From contig CM030849.1 in NCBI GenBank assembly GCA_018105865.1, positions 4,843,133-4,907,132 on the forward strand: a DNA stretch of 64,000 nucleotides, written 5' to 3'. Source of the DNA: Metaphire vulgaris. Lineage: Eukaryota > Annelida > Clitellata > Crassiclitellata > Megascolecidae. Below the pieces are notes generated by a model, which did not search any database, was not told the origin of the DNA, and saw only the letters and a list, made by a program, of their open reading frames with translations. A program made the position numbers and the translations under genes. Of this stretch, positions 1-59,497 are shown one piece after another; the first letter of the stretch is position 1; each line of letters starts with the position of its first letter.

Positions 1-223
1 AAACACTGGCCCCCTCTCCCCACTGAAATAGCAGTCGACTGAAAGCTTGGCGAATTTTTCGCTTTCCTGAGAAATCGCATAAGCGGCAAATCTGCCGTGG
101 ACGGCGTCGAGAACTGACATTCATATTTAAAGAAGTCATGTATGGCGAATTGTCATGCGACATGACATAGAGAATTCGACATAGGTTTACAAAGGCAGCG
201 AAAGCGAATCGAAATAGCAACAG
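1..223. other. unannotated flank, no gene seen
   Basis: AT-rich sequence without a recognisable coding segment or known repeat. It may be intron or upstream flank of the Rap1GAP gene whose first visible exon is at 6275. Confidence 0.3.
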
Positions 224-513
224 ATCATGCTATTGCTATTGTATCGAATCATGCTATTGCTATTGTATCGAATCATGCTATTGCTATTGTATCGAATCAT
301 GCTATTGCTATTGTATCGAATCATGCTATTGCTATTGTATCGAATCATGCTATTGCTATTGTATCGAATCATGCTATTGCTATTGTATCGAATCATGCTA
401 TTGCTATTGTATCGAATCATGCTATTGCTATTGTATCGAATCATGCTATTGCTATTGTATCGAATCATGCTATTGCTATTGTATCGAATCATGCTATTGT
501 TATTGTATTGAAT
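224..513. repeat. 24-bp minisatellite, about 12 copies
   Basis: About twelve near-perfect head-to-tail copies of a 24-bp unit containing ATGCTATTGCTATTGTATCG. Because 24 is a multiple of three, frames stay open on both strands (MLLLLYRI repeats on +, SMIRYNSN repeats on -). Only the last unit is visibly degenerate, which suggests recent expansion or homogenisation. I do not regard it as coding. Confidence 0.95.
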
Positions 514-791
514 TGTAAAGCGCAAAATGTCTAGTTATGTTAATTTCTTTCTTTTGGTAGCTAGTTAAGTCTGATAAATCTGCATAATGAGTTGAAATAA
601 ACTGGAATTTCTTAGTTTCTTTCTTGTTGACTTTCTACTTTAGTCGATGTTTAGCATTTGGCATAGAGTTCAGTTCCGTTCAGAACTATTGTGGATACTA
701 CCTACTTTGGTTTTCACACAGGCTTAATTAACCTCCTGAACCTCTTTAAATCACACTATTATGTTCATGTCTGGAGCAATTCACGTCCAAC
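514..791. other. non-coding, LINE-tail fragment at 711-765
   Basis: No gene seen. At 711-765 the sequence GGTTTTCACACAGGCTTA, followed by a short spacer and TTTAAATCAC, matches the recurring LINE 3' end seen intact at 37830 and 49605. This copy has lost most of the second hairpin arm. Confidence 0.5.
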
Positions 792-938
792 CAGTGTTTT
801 ATCCAGACTCCAGGCCTTTTAGGGGATTGACTTGGCTGGGGGGAGAGGCGGCATGGTTGAATGCAAAAATGCTTTTGGGGGAGAGGGGTTGGAGAGTTTT
901 TGGGAGGATCTCCCCTAACAGGCCTGGATAAAACACTG
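792..938. mobile_element. MITE, TIR CAGTGTTTTATCCAG
   Basis: A 147-bp element with near-perfect inverted ends: CAGTGTTTTATCCAG on the left and CTGGATAAAACACTG on the right. The interior is G-rich. The flanking 8-mers do not match, so the target duplication has decayed or the ends are slightly different. A CAG-initial TIR suggests hAT type. Confidence 0.75.
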
Positions 939-1187
939 TTCATTATATGTAGTTTCGTCTTAATCTTCATCTAGCACTGTTAAGATAGTAATTTAAAACC
1001 GTACAGTTAAGGTTAAAGCAGGCATTTCTGTGTGTAATTGATGACAATTTCTCACTCCCCCCGAACTGAAATGCAACACTGGCACAGATTTACACCTAGG
1101 CACCGTCTGAGACTGTGATTGCGGGACAGTTGTCGCCTGCCTGCCCTGTGGACGTAATTATGCTCCGGAGATGATGTCCTGTAGACG

Positions 1188-1190
<3 letters not shown>

Positions 1191-1219
<29 letters not shown>
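1191..1219. repeat. (CTG)n microsatellite
   Basis: About ten uninterrupted CTG units. No coding context was found. Confidence 0.95.
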
Positions 1220-1420
1220 AATGTAGTCTGTGCAGTGCACTGTATACTACGCTGTGATGTGTTCTGCTGTAGGAAAATCGTGTGCGATAATCATTCGTTT
1301 GCGGAGATCTCGACGGATTGCGTTACTCAGTCGCCGACTCACCAGAGAGGAGGAGGAGGAAGACTGCTAGAAAATTCCAAAGTAAGGACTGATAATTACT
1401 TACTTATTTATTACGCCTGT

Positions 1421-1690
1421 GTTCGTTCGTTCGTTCGTTCGTTCGTTGACTGACTGGCTGACCGATTGATTGACTGACTGACTGAATTACTGACTGACTG
1501 CAGCTCACTGTTTGGTTGGCTGGCTGACTTACTGATCGACTGCCTGGGTGGCTGAATCACTGACTGACTAACTTATTGATTGACTGATTGAACGACTGAC
1601 TGATCTGATTGACGATCTGACTTAGCCGCACTACTAACTCACCCATTCGCTGGCTCGCTCACTCACTCACTCACTCACTCACTCACTCGC
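1421..1690. repeat. tetranucleotide repeats (GTTC, TGAC, CACT)
   Basis: A perfect GTTC run is followed by a degenerate TGAC/TGAT tract of about 180 bp and a CACT run. All are simple-sequence derived. Confidence 0.85.
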
Positions 1691-1828
1691 TCATTTATTT
1701 TTAAGATAAAGATAAGAAGATAGGTTCATAGAATGTGATAGAAATTGATTGACAGCCATGAGAACTGGGTGAATAAGGGGACAACTTATAAGCTGTCATT
1801 CTCTAAACTGTTTCCTCTCATAACAAAC

Positions 1829-1990
1829 ATGACGACGACTACGACGACTATGACGATATTTGACGATTATGATTATGACGACGGTCACGTGAAACTGCGG
1901 CACCTACGATGCAGACGACGAAAACGGAGAGCATTATGATGAATAACACAACGACGACATAGTCGAAGACGACAACGACTACAGCTACAG
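1829..1990. repeat. degenerate (GAC)n tract
   Basis: Imperfect GAC/ACG trinucleotide repeats. The translated frames are low-complexity only. Confidence 0.7.
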
Positions 1991-2087
1991 TGTACAACAA
2001 CATTGATGATGCGAGCGGTTGAAAGACAGTGCCTAGAATTGACAAAAAGTGTCCTCCAAAATCTCCGAACAAACATTTCGTTTCATC

Positions 2088-2089
2088 AC

Positions 2090-2151
<62 letters not shown>

Positions 2152-2464
2152 AGAGAAAGAGAGAAAGAGAGAAAGAGAGAGAGAAAGAAAAAGAGAAGGA
2201 GAGAGAAACAAAGAGAGAGAATTAGAGAGAGAATGAGAGAGAGAGAAGGAGCGAGAGAGAGAGAGAAAGAAAGAGAGAAAGAGAGCGAAAGAGAGAAAGA
2301 GAGAAGAAGAGAGAAAGAAAGAGAGAGAGAAAGAAAGAGAGAAATAGAGAGAGAGAAAGAAAGAGAGAGAGAAAGAGAGAGAGAAATAGAGAGAGAGAGA
2401 AATAGAGAGAGAGAGAAATAGAGAGAGAGAGAGAACTAGAGAGAGAGAGAAAGAGAGAGAGAAT

Positions 2465-2498
<34 letters not shown>

Positions 2499-2520
2499 AG
2501 AGAAAGAGAGAAAGTCTGGG
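2088..2520. repeat. (GA)n polypurine tract
   Basis: About 430 bp of purine-only GA/GAAA sequence on the + strand with scattered interruptions. Frames read as alternating R/E or, on the other strand, L/S, and are not genes. Long mirror-like purine runs can adopt triplex structures. Confidence 0.95.
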
Positions 2521-2692
2521 ACGAGGAAGGAAAAATCCTATGATGTAATAATGCAAAAACAGCTGCAAAGGTTGTCCAGAAGAAGAAGAAGACGAAGAAG
2601 AACAAAGAGACGAAGATGTGCAGTGAGTCGGTAATGAATTATGAAAGACAGACGACGTCGGAGAAAGAACCGAGAACAAGAAGCCCGCAAAT

Positions 2693-2693
<1 letters not shown>

Positions 2694-2745
<52 letters not shown>

Positions 2746-2800
2746 AGAGAAAGATAAAGAGAGAGAGAGGGGAGAGAGAGAGAGAGAAATGGACAGAAAC
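2694..2800. repeat. (GA)n microsatellite
   Basis: A second GA dinucleotide tract, separated from the first by about 170 bp of AAG-rich sequence. Confidence 0.95.
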
Positions 2801-3035
2801 CTAATGGTGAAATATAGACAGTGAAATAAATGGTTAGATAAGAAGATTTGCTGGACACATGATGAGATGAAATAAGGAACCAAACACACTCACACAAAAC
2901 ACACACACACAGACCACACATATACACACACCACGATGTACCAGACATGAACATGATTGAGCGCTCGTCAATAAGCCGGTGCACTGCGCCGAGGTTTTCC
3001 GGCAGCCCTATAGAAATTTCGTCTTGCTTATATGT

Positions 3036-3262
3036 GTTGGGTCCACCCATGGATTTAATTGGGTTGGGCTGGGTCGAAAATGTTCATGTTTATGGTGGGT
3101 TGGGTTGGTTGATTAAGAAAAGCCATGGCTTCAGAAATTGTAGTGTATTGCGGTGGGTTGGGTTGGGTCAATTAACCCTATATTTCTTTCGTCGGTTGGG
3201 TCTGAATTATGTTGTGTTGGTTGGGTTTTAAAAATGGACCACGTCCATGTCTGGCATGCACA
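3036..3262. mobile_element. GGGTTGG-rich MITE, TGGACATGTCTG-type ends
   Basis: The interior is many GGTTGGGT/GGTGGGTT units, and the ends resemble the family seen intact at 19845-20097 (CCCATGG near one end, GTCCATGTCTGG at the other). Boundaries are approximate, and I could not define a target duplication. Confidence 0.55.
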
Positions 3263-3390
3263 TTTGCAGTGTACGCAATTTTTAAAGGAGTTTGAAGTTG
3301 ATACTGTAACGTGAATGAAGATGGTCCGCATTCTGAATTTTTTGAGCTATCAACAACAGCACTGGCGGTGGAAAATGGAGTGGAGTATTC

Positions 3391-3682
3391 CAGTGTTTCC
3401 CAAACTGTGGGTCGCAATCCAAAAGTTGGTCGCAGGGCTCTCAGTCTAGTGGGTCGCGGGGTAGCGCGAAATTATATTCAAAAGTGTCATTTTCTTAACT
3501 GGGGATCCCGGATATATCCGTCCATTTTACATTGAGTTACAGGTAAATACACGATTAAAGGATTAAAATGATTAGCAATTTATTCAATTTTAGTTGACAA
3601 TAAGTTTGCAGGGTCGTGACATGTTACAAAGCCTTTGAAATTTGTCGCAGTTTCAAAAAAGTTGGGAAGTCCTGGTCTACTG
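3391..3682. mobile_element. hAT-like element, TIR CAGTGTTTCCCAAACTG
   Basis: Begins CAGTGTTTCCCAAACTGTGG and ends with the roughly complementary AAAAGTTGGGAAGTCCTGGTCTACTG (imperfect). CAGTGGTTCCCAAAC-type ends are typical of hAT elements. The interior at 3497-3545 carries a segment (TTAACTGGGGATCC then GGATATATCCGTCC) repeated at 59526-59580. Confidence 0.6.
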
Positions 3683-4110
3683 TATTTTTAAAAAATTAAT
3701 CTTATTTCTCAATAACTCAAGGAAAGCGTATTCCGATCATTTTGCTCTGAAACTCCAATAACAATAGAGAATCTCTTAAAAACAAGCATTTACAAACCTG
3801 AGAATTAAGCTATTTTGCCATATTCATAGGATTTTTAAGACGCGTAACAAAGGTGTGTTCCTGGCAAATTTTTAAAAAGATAATTTTCCAAAAAAATTCA
3901 TATCTTTTTCTCTCATTTTGTATTATTTGGCAAACTATGAATAATTCTGAATAATATATTTGGCATATTTTGTTTTCGAATTGAATCAGAGCTTTTGTTT
4001 TGCCATTTAGTAAAAACTCTGAAGATTCTTTTCAACTGACGCTCGCCAGATGGCCTAATGCATTATTAAAAGATATTACATGCTATGATTAAGGACGCGG
4101 CACGTAACAA
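3683..4110. mobile_element. degenerate repeat shared with 57186-57660, opposite orientation
   Basis: The blocks AAAGCGTATTCCGA, TTTGCTCTGAAACTCCAATAA, GGCAAA with AAAAAGATAA, and GATGGCCTAATGCAT all recur in reverse order on the other strand at 57186-57660. It is a decayed non-autonomous transposon copy. No coding capacity was recognised. Confidence 0.6.
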
Positions 4111-4130
4111 AGCCACAATCACAAAAAATG

Positions 4131-4276
4131 ATACACAAAAATTTTTGATACACAAAAAATTTTGATGCACAAAAATTTTAATACACAAAAATGTTGATAC
4201 ACGAAATTGATACACAAGATTTTGATACAATTTTTATGCAAAAAATTTTGATACACAAAAAATTTAGATACACAAT
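4131..4276. repeat. degenerate tandem repeat, ~17-bp ATACACAAAAATTTTG unit
   Basis: About eight diverged copies of a unit resembling ATACACAAAAATTTTG, AT-rich. Confidence 0.75.
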
Positions 4277-4879
4277 CAAAAAAAATTTCTGGAAGCAAAC
4301 CTTTAACAAAAAATTGTTGTGTTAATTAATCATACATTTCTCAAGCATCAATTTCGATACGCAAAGATATTTATAAAATGATACTCTAATTTTACCCAGG
4401 TATCTGTAAGGGTGGAAACAAATACATTAATAAAAAAACTAAATAAAACACAAATAGACCAAATTAAAAGCTAAAATAATAAAATAATATTATTTAAGTA
4501 CATACGCTCCAAATAAATTTCCTTTTAATTCGCTTTAGCACGAGAAGGAAGTCCCGCTGGACCAGGCTGAAAACCAAGAAAGGCTTGGTTATGGCAATCT
4601 AGACGACTGCGCCACCTGGCGAATGACGAGCAATTAAATTTGCAAGACTGCGATCGAGACACTAAGACTGACTCGAAAAGTCTTGAGACGAGACTATGAC
4701 AAGAAATACCGCATGACAGATGACTATATAGAATTCATTACACACTAATGGAACAACCATACTTAGTTATTTACCTACCTAATAGATCTGGGTTAAGCAA
4801 CATATTACTTTCAATTATGTAGCGCTATAACACAATGTCAGGGCAACCAGGACATCAACACGGTCGATGGAAAGACGGG

Positions 4880-5260
4880 CAGAGAAAAACGGAGAGAAAG
4901 AGAGAGAAAAACGGAGAGAAAGAGAGAGAAAAACGGAGAGAAAGAGAGAGAAAAACGGAGAGAAAGACAGAAAAAAACGGAGAGAAAGAGAGAAAAACGG
5001 AGAGAAAGAGAGAGAAAAACGGAGAGAAAGAGAGAGAAAACGGAGAGAAAGAGAGAGAAAAAGAAAAAAGAGAAAAAAAAGAGAGAAAAAGAGAGAGAAA
5101 AACGGAGAGAAAGAGAGAGAAACGGAGAGAAAGAGAGAGAAAAACGGAGAGAAAGAGAGAGAAAAACGGAGAGAAAGAGAGAGAAAAACGGAGAGAAAGA
5201 GAGAGAAAAACGGAGAGAAAGAGAGAGAGAAAAAAAGAGGAAAAAATAAAGAACGAAAGA

Positions 5261-5295
<35 letters not shown>

Positions 5296-5372
5296 GCAGA
5301 GACAGAGAGAGAAAGAGAGAGAGAGAGAAAGAAAGAACGAAAGAGAGAGAGAGAGAGAGAAAGACAGAGGCT
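4880..5372. repeat. polypurine minisatellite, ~22-bp CGGAGAGAAAG unit
   Basis: Tandem units of CGGAGAGAAAGAGAGAGAAA, with the spacing of CGGAG alternating between about 16 and 22 bp, ending in plain GA repeats. It yields long open frames of R/E/K or L/S/F that are artefacts of composition. Confidence 0.9.
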
Positions 5373-5562
5373 TTTAAATGGAGCATTCTTACATATGCAT
5401 ATGTTATAGGTTATACAGTGTTTCGATTACTATGTTTTTGAAGGACTGCAGACAGTGCAGAGCTATAGAGCTGTTTGAGGCAAAAGAGTCATTACAACAT
5501 AGGCACATTAAGTTAAACAATTCCTGACTACAGGAACGCTCCTACTAAACGACTGAAAACTC

Positions 5563-5583
5563 AATTACTACTACTACTACTAT

Positions 5584-5622
<39 letters not shown>

Positions 5623-5731
5623 AACTACTACTACTATTGAGCGCCTAAGAATAAGCAGCTACCACTTACTGCTGCTTTCACAGGCGCTATAGAAATCCAC
5701 TTTTTTACTACACCACTTTACTTTACTTACT

Positions 5732-5789
<58 letters not shown>

Positions 5790-5822
5790 GTAGCAACTAC
5801 TACTACTACAGCTACTACTACG
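5563..5822. repeat. (ACT)n microsatellites in two blocks
   Basis: ACT runs at 5563-5639 and 5733-5822. Between them is a short repeat-like sequence with GGCGCTATAGAAAT, the 3'-end motif of an interspersed repeat in this window, and a GCAGCTACCACTTACTGCTGC hairpin. Confidence 0.85.
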
Positions 5823-6274
5823 TAAGCCTATTTACCAGAACACTGAGGAAGTCATTCTGTCGTTCTTAGAGAAGTCGTTCTGCCTTTCTCGTATTAAAAT
5901 GGATTGATACAGTCATGTTGTTGGAGATTATTGATCAATTACAAGAAATACAAACATTCGTTTATTTATTCGGGCATTTATCGCTGACTGTCTCTGCACA
6001 AAGATGATCAATTAGCAAACCACATGTCTGGGTGGGTAGGGGGTTGATAGGGGTGCTTGTCCCATGTGTCTCTGTAGTCGCCCGTTCTCTCACGCCTTAA
6101 ATCATTCTTGTGGGGCTAACCGGCTCGCTAACTGAGAATGATTTCGAACTGGGACAGACAATTTAAGGGTTTTGATCTTCGATTTCCCACCTGAGCACCT
6201 CTCCCAAGAAAGATGGAAAATTTTTGGTGAGAGTTTATCAAGTTGCAATTGTTATTATTATTTTTTTATTTCAG
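5823..6274. other. intron upstream of the GoLoco exon
   Basis: No coding sequence seen. It ends in a T-rich tract and TTTCAG acceptor at 6274. Confidence 0.5.
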
Positions 6275-47771
<41,497 letters not shown>

Positions 47772-48495
47772 CAAAAGAGGGTAAACATATAGGACCAAAT
47801 GGGGTTAAACGGTCTTCATTTCTAGTCGAAGGTGGCCAGTTCAAAGGTCGACAGAATATTTTTTGCGCAATCTTTGAATTTGGTGGGAGAAATTTTCAAA
47901 TATCAGAAACAGGGAAACCAGTGGTTTTCTACCCAATCCCACAAGAAAACCTGGTTGATTTTCCGCAATATTGAGTCATTTCTCCACCCCACCCCCAAAT
48001 ATAGACCCTATATATTCTTTCAAACTCAGTACAGGTCACTACTTTCCACACGTGGCGTTTTACAGTCATCACGTTGACGATTATATAAACTAGCCTACAT
48101 TCCTCCATGCAAGTCACTAAAAAAGTGTAGCGAAATTGCGTATCCAATTTCTCAACACCATGTTTTCCTTGGGTAAAAATACCATACCGTAAAATATGTA
48201 CATTTCTGATTCTGAATGAGAAAAGATTTAAGATGCCATTGAACACTACCAAAATGATGTATTTATATTTTTAAACTCTGTTATGCATTTACAGTGAGGT
48301 ATGGACTTGAAAATGACTGATACATTATATATATTTAGAAGTTAGTAGTCTTATATGACTAGCTATTGTTGTCATGTCCATATACAATCTGCGATTTGAG
48401 ACATCTGTACGTTTGAAAAGGATTAAATATTCTGCAATGTATTCTGTAAATTGTCTCTTATTGTTATATTTAATATTATAATCGCCACCAGTCCA

Positions 48496-48914
48496 CAGTG
48501 GCGTATTCAACATTCCGGAATGGGGGGGATCGATATTTTTGGGTGAAAGTCTTGTCGGGGTGAAAAAAACGTCGTCATGTCAAGCGCTTTGAACTTTCGT
48601 GCAGTCTCTTCGATCTCATACTACCTACCCTCCCCAGGGTTTAATCTAGGCCGTTTACGGGAGGAAATTATTGCCCCTTCCCCTCGACAATTTCAAATTC
48701 CCCCGGAAATGTTGGCATACTACATATTAACTAATAGCAGCCCCCTAGCTGATTTCCTCCCCGGCCTTGTCAGTTTCCCTCCCCCGGAGTCCAGAGTCTA
48801 TATTAAAAACTGCATCCCCCTAAATTACTCAACGGTTTTGCGCAAATTCCACGACTGGTTCCCAGCATGAATAGGGAGGCGAACTCTGTGTCCCTCTCCG
48901 TGGCTATGCCAATG
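48496..48914. mobile_element. CAGTGGCGTA-family MITE with a second MITE nested inside
   Basis: Outer ends CAGTGGCGTATTCAACATT and GTGGCTATGCCAATG, flanks CCAGTCCA/CCCGTCTA (6 of 8). Nested element 48635-48812 begins CAGGGTTTAATCTAGGCC and ends GGAGTCCAGAGTCTATATTAAAAACTG, an inverted copy of the 25078 family. Confidence 0.7.
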
Positions 48915-48935
48915 CCCGTCTACCGGTGTGCAGTG

Positions 48936-49119
48936 CAGTGGCGGCTCCACCGGGGGGCCAGAGGGGCCCGTGCCCCCTATTGAGTTCCTGGCCCCCAGTG
49001 CCCCCTGTTGGGACCCTATACTTAATACTACATACCTAACAACAAATGGTTGGCCTCCCCTCCTTTAGAAGTTGCCACCCCAACGGCCCCCCACTTGCCA
49101 AATCCTGGAGCCGCCACTG
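48936..49119. mobile_element. hAT-like MITE, TIR CAGTGGCGGCTCCA
   Basis: 184 bp; right TGGAGCCGCCACTG; duplication GTGCAGTG/GTGTAGTG (7 of 8). Confidence 0.9.
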
Positions 49120-49604
49120 GTGTAGTGGACAGTAATATGGTCTGTGTAGCGCTTTAGGATGATAACTAGTTTATTATTAAATAAATGTGAACATCAACAT
49201 TTATAAAAAATGAGACTCAAAACTCAAAAAACCCGTAGAAATCGTTGACATTAGTGCAACAAGAAGCCAGGATAACATCTGTTGGCAAAATGATATCCGA
49301 AATATAAATTAGCAAAATGCCTTCTTCAAATCCATTTGAATTGTGCAGTGTTGCCTGCAGTGTCCTTAGCTTTCGAGAAATTCCAATATATCAATCAATT
49401 CCTGCAATAGCTATTTCGAAAAAAAACCGATTTGTTACGATATGGAACGCCATTTTAACATCTTTCAACTTCGGACAGACCACGAGGAAGGAAAATTACA
49501 GAGGCAATTACGAAAATTGACATGTCAATTCAAGATTTACGCATAAATATTTCTTCTGGAAGCGTCTTACATCCCTCAAGGTAATGTGTATAAGGCCAAT
49601 CTAA

Positions 49605-49668
49605 CAGTGGTTTTCACACAGGCTTACTTAGCCTCCTAAACCACTTTAAATCACATTATTATTATAAT
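49605..49668 (+). mobile_element. LINE/SINE 3' hairpin tail with ATT repeats
   Basis: CAGTGGTTTTCACACAGGCT, then TAGCCTCCTAAACCACTTTA, AATCAC and ATTATT. The arms AGTGGTTT and AAACCACT are perfectly complementary. Confidence 0.85.
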
Positions 49669-49772
49669 TAGTTCTCTAGGACTATCAGATCTTGGGATAA
49701 AGCCAACCTAGGATTTGAAAGAAATCCCACTCTGACAAATTTTACTAAAACTGTTAAAGATTTCCTAATTAC

Positions 49773-49973
49773 CAGTGCTGAAAGTCTGTGAAAAAAGGTG
49801 CAGGAGCTCACCAAAAGCCTTGATAAGCAAAAAAAAAGGTCGTTCCTATATTTTTCTTATATTTTTCTATTTTTTTCTTCTTGAAATGCCCTGACAAGAA
49901 AAAAAATGTTTTTCACGGTCCAAAAAGATGCCGGAGCTCCGTTCCACCGCGTTCCGGCTGACTTTCAGCACTG
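49773..49973. mobile_element. hAT-like MITE, TIR CAGTGCTGAAAGTC
   Basis: 201 bp; perfect 14-bp ends; duplication CTAATTAC/CTAATTAT (7 of 8). Contains GATAAGCAAAAAAAAAGGTCG motif at 49820. Confidence 0.92.
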
Positions 49974-50045
49974 CTAATTATCAGTATAATCATTAACGAG
50001 TATTAGGCGTTTGCAAGCTGCTCATTCGACAATGGCTGCTAACGT

Positions 50046-56256
<6,211 letters not shown>

Positions 56257-56570
56257 CTTTCCTGATCCCGGGTCTGCCTCAGCCGAACAGCCAGACCAAG
56301 TGGCAAGGTCTTGCAGAATCGGTGACCACGAGCCAGACGAATAGCAGATTATTAACAGACGAGTGGCTCTTTAAACATGAACTATGAATTACGGACTAAC
56401 AAGAGTTCCCATTACGATGATGGCGACGACAACGTCGACGACAACAACAACAACAGTAACAATGATATGAAAAATTATAATGTCGAAGTATCTCTGGGAT
56501 AAAGCTGGAGCTTTATTATTCTGGTTGTCAAATTTTCCAATAAACTGAGCATTTCCAGATATAATCTTGG

Positions 56571-57006
56571 AGGCTGTCCATTAATTACGTCTACAAAATA
56601 AGGGAGGGCTTGCAAGTTGAAACAGTTAGACAGTTGTTGACAGGAGGGAGAGTTAAGAGAAATTGACGTCAACGATTTCCGATTTCATTTTTTACAAATG
56701 ACAAAAAATAGGAAATTGCATGGAATACTATTTTATTAGAACGGAAAAAAGCATGACAGTCAAAAAGGGTCATTACCACCACAATATGACACTTGATAAG
56801 CGGAAAAGGTCATCACCGCAAAATATAACTACTTCTAAACTTTTAGGGAGACCCGTCACTGATCTTAGTTGGGCCAACTTGGGGGAGGGGTCAAAAATTT
56901 TTGACATAATTGTAGGGGGTCACTGAAAGTTGACAGTTGTTGACAAGGGGTGGCGGGGTAAAAAAATTGCCCGACAATTGTCGACCTAATTAATGGGCAG
57001 CCCCTA
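56571..57006. mobile_element. MITE, GGCTGTCCATTAATTACGTC ends
   Basis: 436 bp; right end CCTAATTAATGGGCAGCCCCT complements the left. GACAGTTGTTGACA occurs near both ends. Two copies of the recurring motif (56754, 56793). Confidence 0.8.
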
Positions 57007-57185
57007 AAAACACGTCTCTTTCAATTAGCATTTCCTCTGCAGTCTGTCTTGGTGCTTCCCTCTGACTGATCCCCTGAAATGACCTGCATAGTTCTTTTGC
57101 GGATGGATTTGACGTACTATCGATTGATAGATAGGATTACTTTCCGGTATTTTGTCTATTTGTCCGATGAAAAAGTCACTCCCAG

Positions 57186-57660
57186 CCTAGTTTCCCAAAC
57201 ATTTAGAGCCACGGCCCACTTCAGCGATTTTGTAACGTGCCGCGACCCAAATTATCGCATGTAATATCGAGAAATGCATTAGGCCATCTGACGAACGTTA
57301 GTTGTAAAAATCTTCCGAGTTTTGAATAAATGGCGAAGCAAAATTTCTGATTCAGTTCGAATGGAAATGTGGTAAATATAGGCTATTTGACAGATTTATT
57401 CACATTTTGCCAAATAAGACAACATGAGAGAAATAGATATTGAAATTATTTGAAAATTATCTTTTTAAAATTTTGCCAAGGAACATGCCATTTTTACGTG
57501 ATTCAAGAAACCTACGAATATGGCAAAATTGCTTTACCGCCAGGTTAACAATTGCACGACTCCAATAGATCCTCTATTATTACTGGAGTTTCAGAGCAAA
57601 ATGGTCGGAATACGCTTTCCTTGCCTTATTGCGAAATAAGATTAATTTTTAAAAATATCG
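57186..57660. mobile_element. degenerate transposon copy related to 3683-4110
   Basis: Starts AGTTTCCCAAACATTTAGAG (hAT-like end) and contains GCATTAGGCCATCTGACG, AAGATAATTTTCAAA-type and GAAAGCGTATTCCGAC blocks (given as on 3683-4110; they are reverse-complemented here). Confidence 0.55.
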
Positions 57661-57672
57661 TTATTGTCAGTT

Positions 57673-57873
57673 CAGGGATATTTCTAGAATTTTGAATGGG
57701 GGAGAGGAGTGTCGACCTCAAATTGGGGGTGTCCGGAGCTAATTAGTATGCATTTTGTATGCATACCATTTCGCATTACCAAATTTTTTTTGGGAGGGTG
57801 GGGTGTCAACCTCAAATTGGGAGGGTGTGGTGTTGGAGCGTGTTAGGGGGTGCAAAAATATATTTGTGTCAGT
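57673..57873. mobile_element. CAGGGATATTTCTAGAAT MITE copy
   Basis: Left end CAGGGATATTTCTAG, twin GACCTCAAATTGGG blocks, right near GTGCAAAAATATATTTG. Same family as 45334. Confidence 0.6.
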
Positions 57874-58462
57874 TGCAGTTTCACGTGCATGTATAGGCTC
57901 AGATGCTATTGGCTCACTTCATTTATTGACTTTATTTTATTTTATTGCATGCCTACAGAATTAAATCTCGAGCATATACAAGACAAGAAAATTTAATAAG
58001 TACAGTACTGGTACAAAATGAAATATTCATCAATACACGAAGCACCTCATTTTAAAATTCTTGTGCTTAAACCCTCCTCCCAAGATAGGCTTAGATGAAT
58101 TTATCCAAGTATCACAGAATGCAAATACATAAAAAATCAAGTCAGAGATCATTAAATTATTGATATTTTATTCGTATTTAATAAAATACAAGTCTGTTAT
58201 TATGAAATTTTAACTTTGCTCAAATTACAACGGCAAAACTGAATAACTATACGCACTGAAAACCAAATGCACAAATCAAAAAATTACTTGTCCCAGTTTT
58301 ATTCAACGACATTCACAGATGCCACAAATTTTAGCAAGTTCAGTAAAATCCATCCCGAGTAAACTGTCGCAACTGGCAGGGTTATGGTTCTCGAGACCCG
58401 AAACGTGGTTTTGAAAGTCTTGGTTTTGGGCTGTCAGAGTGTCTTGGTCTTGTAGTCTTAAC

Positions 58463-58644
58463 CAGGGTGCAATTTGTAGGGGGGCAGCATGGGAGAATCT
58501 TCCCCCCCACCACTGCCCAACTACATCCCCTACTGCAACATCCCCCCACAACTACATTCCCCAACTGCTACATTTCCCCAGCAACTACATCCCCCCAAGC
58601 ACGACATATCCCCCCCACTGCTCCAGATCACAAATTGCACCCTG
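58463..58644. mobile_element. hAT-like MITE, TIR CAGGGTGCAATTTGTAGG
   Basis: 182 bp; right ACAAATTGCACCCTG; perfect 8-bp duplication GTCTTAAC (58455-58462, 58645-58652). Interior is tandem CAACTACATCCCC units. Confidence 0.95.
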
Positions 58645-59403
58645 GTCTTAACAACAAGTCTGCATACAATGGATTTTTCAATTCTTTTGATTTCAAAAAA
58701 ATGTACAATTGCACTATAAGAATCTACGATGCTGGTATGCATTGAAAACAAGAGCACAACCTTAAGAGCGGATATTAAGAAAGTTTTACAGCACACACAA
58801 GATTACAATTTTACTTAAACCAAATATACTTAACAGTAAGTATAATATATGAAGCTTCATTCATTTCACAGAATAGGTCAAGTACAGTGCCACCTAGGAG
58901 TAACAATTGGCAGCATACACTGTAGATATCAATTTACAACTGTACATATTAGAAAATACAAGGTTCATTCTGTACTGAAATTGCTTGTGCTAGCCAAGAA
59001 AATTCCTGACAATAAATTTCCTTTTAATAGGAATTTAGCTTCCAGAATTCATAATATAAGAAACATAAATGTTTCAGTATTTTGCCCTAAATATTTTGCT
59101 CTTGTATTTCGAGTTACGAACACAAGGTGGGAGGTCGCAATTAGGTCACAGGCAGGTCAAATCAAGCCTCTAGCCAATCATTGTGCAGAGCCTAATATAT
59201 TCGTACTATTAAATATATTTGCTTATACTCATTGCAATTACATCATAAATATACTACATTAGATCAAGTCATTGACTCTCCATGAAACCTGAATGCTTGT
59301 TATACAGGTTTGAACTAGAAATATTATTAAACCAAGAGGGTGTAACCGGAACTAAAAAACAAAACTCTAAGCAGGGATGGTGGTAACTTCGAGCCGTCAT
59401 TGA

Positions 59404-59497
59404 TCAACTTCGGTGCTGCAAGAACAAATTGACGGCTTGGAGCAGATTGTCAACATATCCGTCGGGTTTCACAAAAGGATGAGGCTCGTCCTGGGCT
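59404..59497 (-). CDS. LHPP: LHPP-A exon 7
   Basis: TTTTAG acceptor; AQDEPHPFVKPDGYVDNLLQ then AVNLFLQHRS and TGA. Confidence 0.93.

Larger units (their letters stand above)
47772..50045. other. convergent intergenic region
   Basis: Between the Rap1GAP stop (+) and the LHPP-B stop (-), so it must hold both 3' UTRs. AATAAA on + occurs near 49178 (TTAAATAAATG). Otherwise filled by MITEs and one LINE tail, listed separately. Confidence 0.6.
56257..59403. other. intergenic between tandem LHPP copies
   Basis: Should hold the promoter of copy B (near 56260-56500) and the 3' UTR of copy A (below 59404). 56410-56470 has ACGACGACAACAAC-type triplets. MITEs fill 56571-57006, 57186-57660, 57673-57873 and 58463-58644. 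No other gene seen. Confidence 0.6.

Noticed and set aside
224..513. CRISPR-like array
   Set aside because: Units are directly adjacent without spacers, in a eukaryotic context.
187..525. 112- and 94-residue frames over the 24-bp repeat
   Set aside because: Open only because the unit length is a multiple of three and lacks stops. No homology.
58849..59262. 137-residue frame after LHPP-A
   Set aside because: Lies in the likely 3' UTR/intergenic region on the opposite strand, with no homology or coding bias that I can see.
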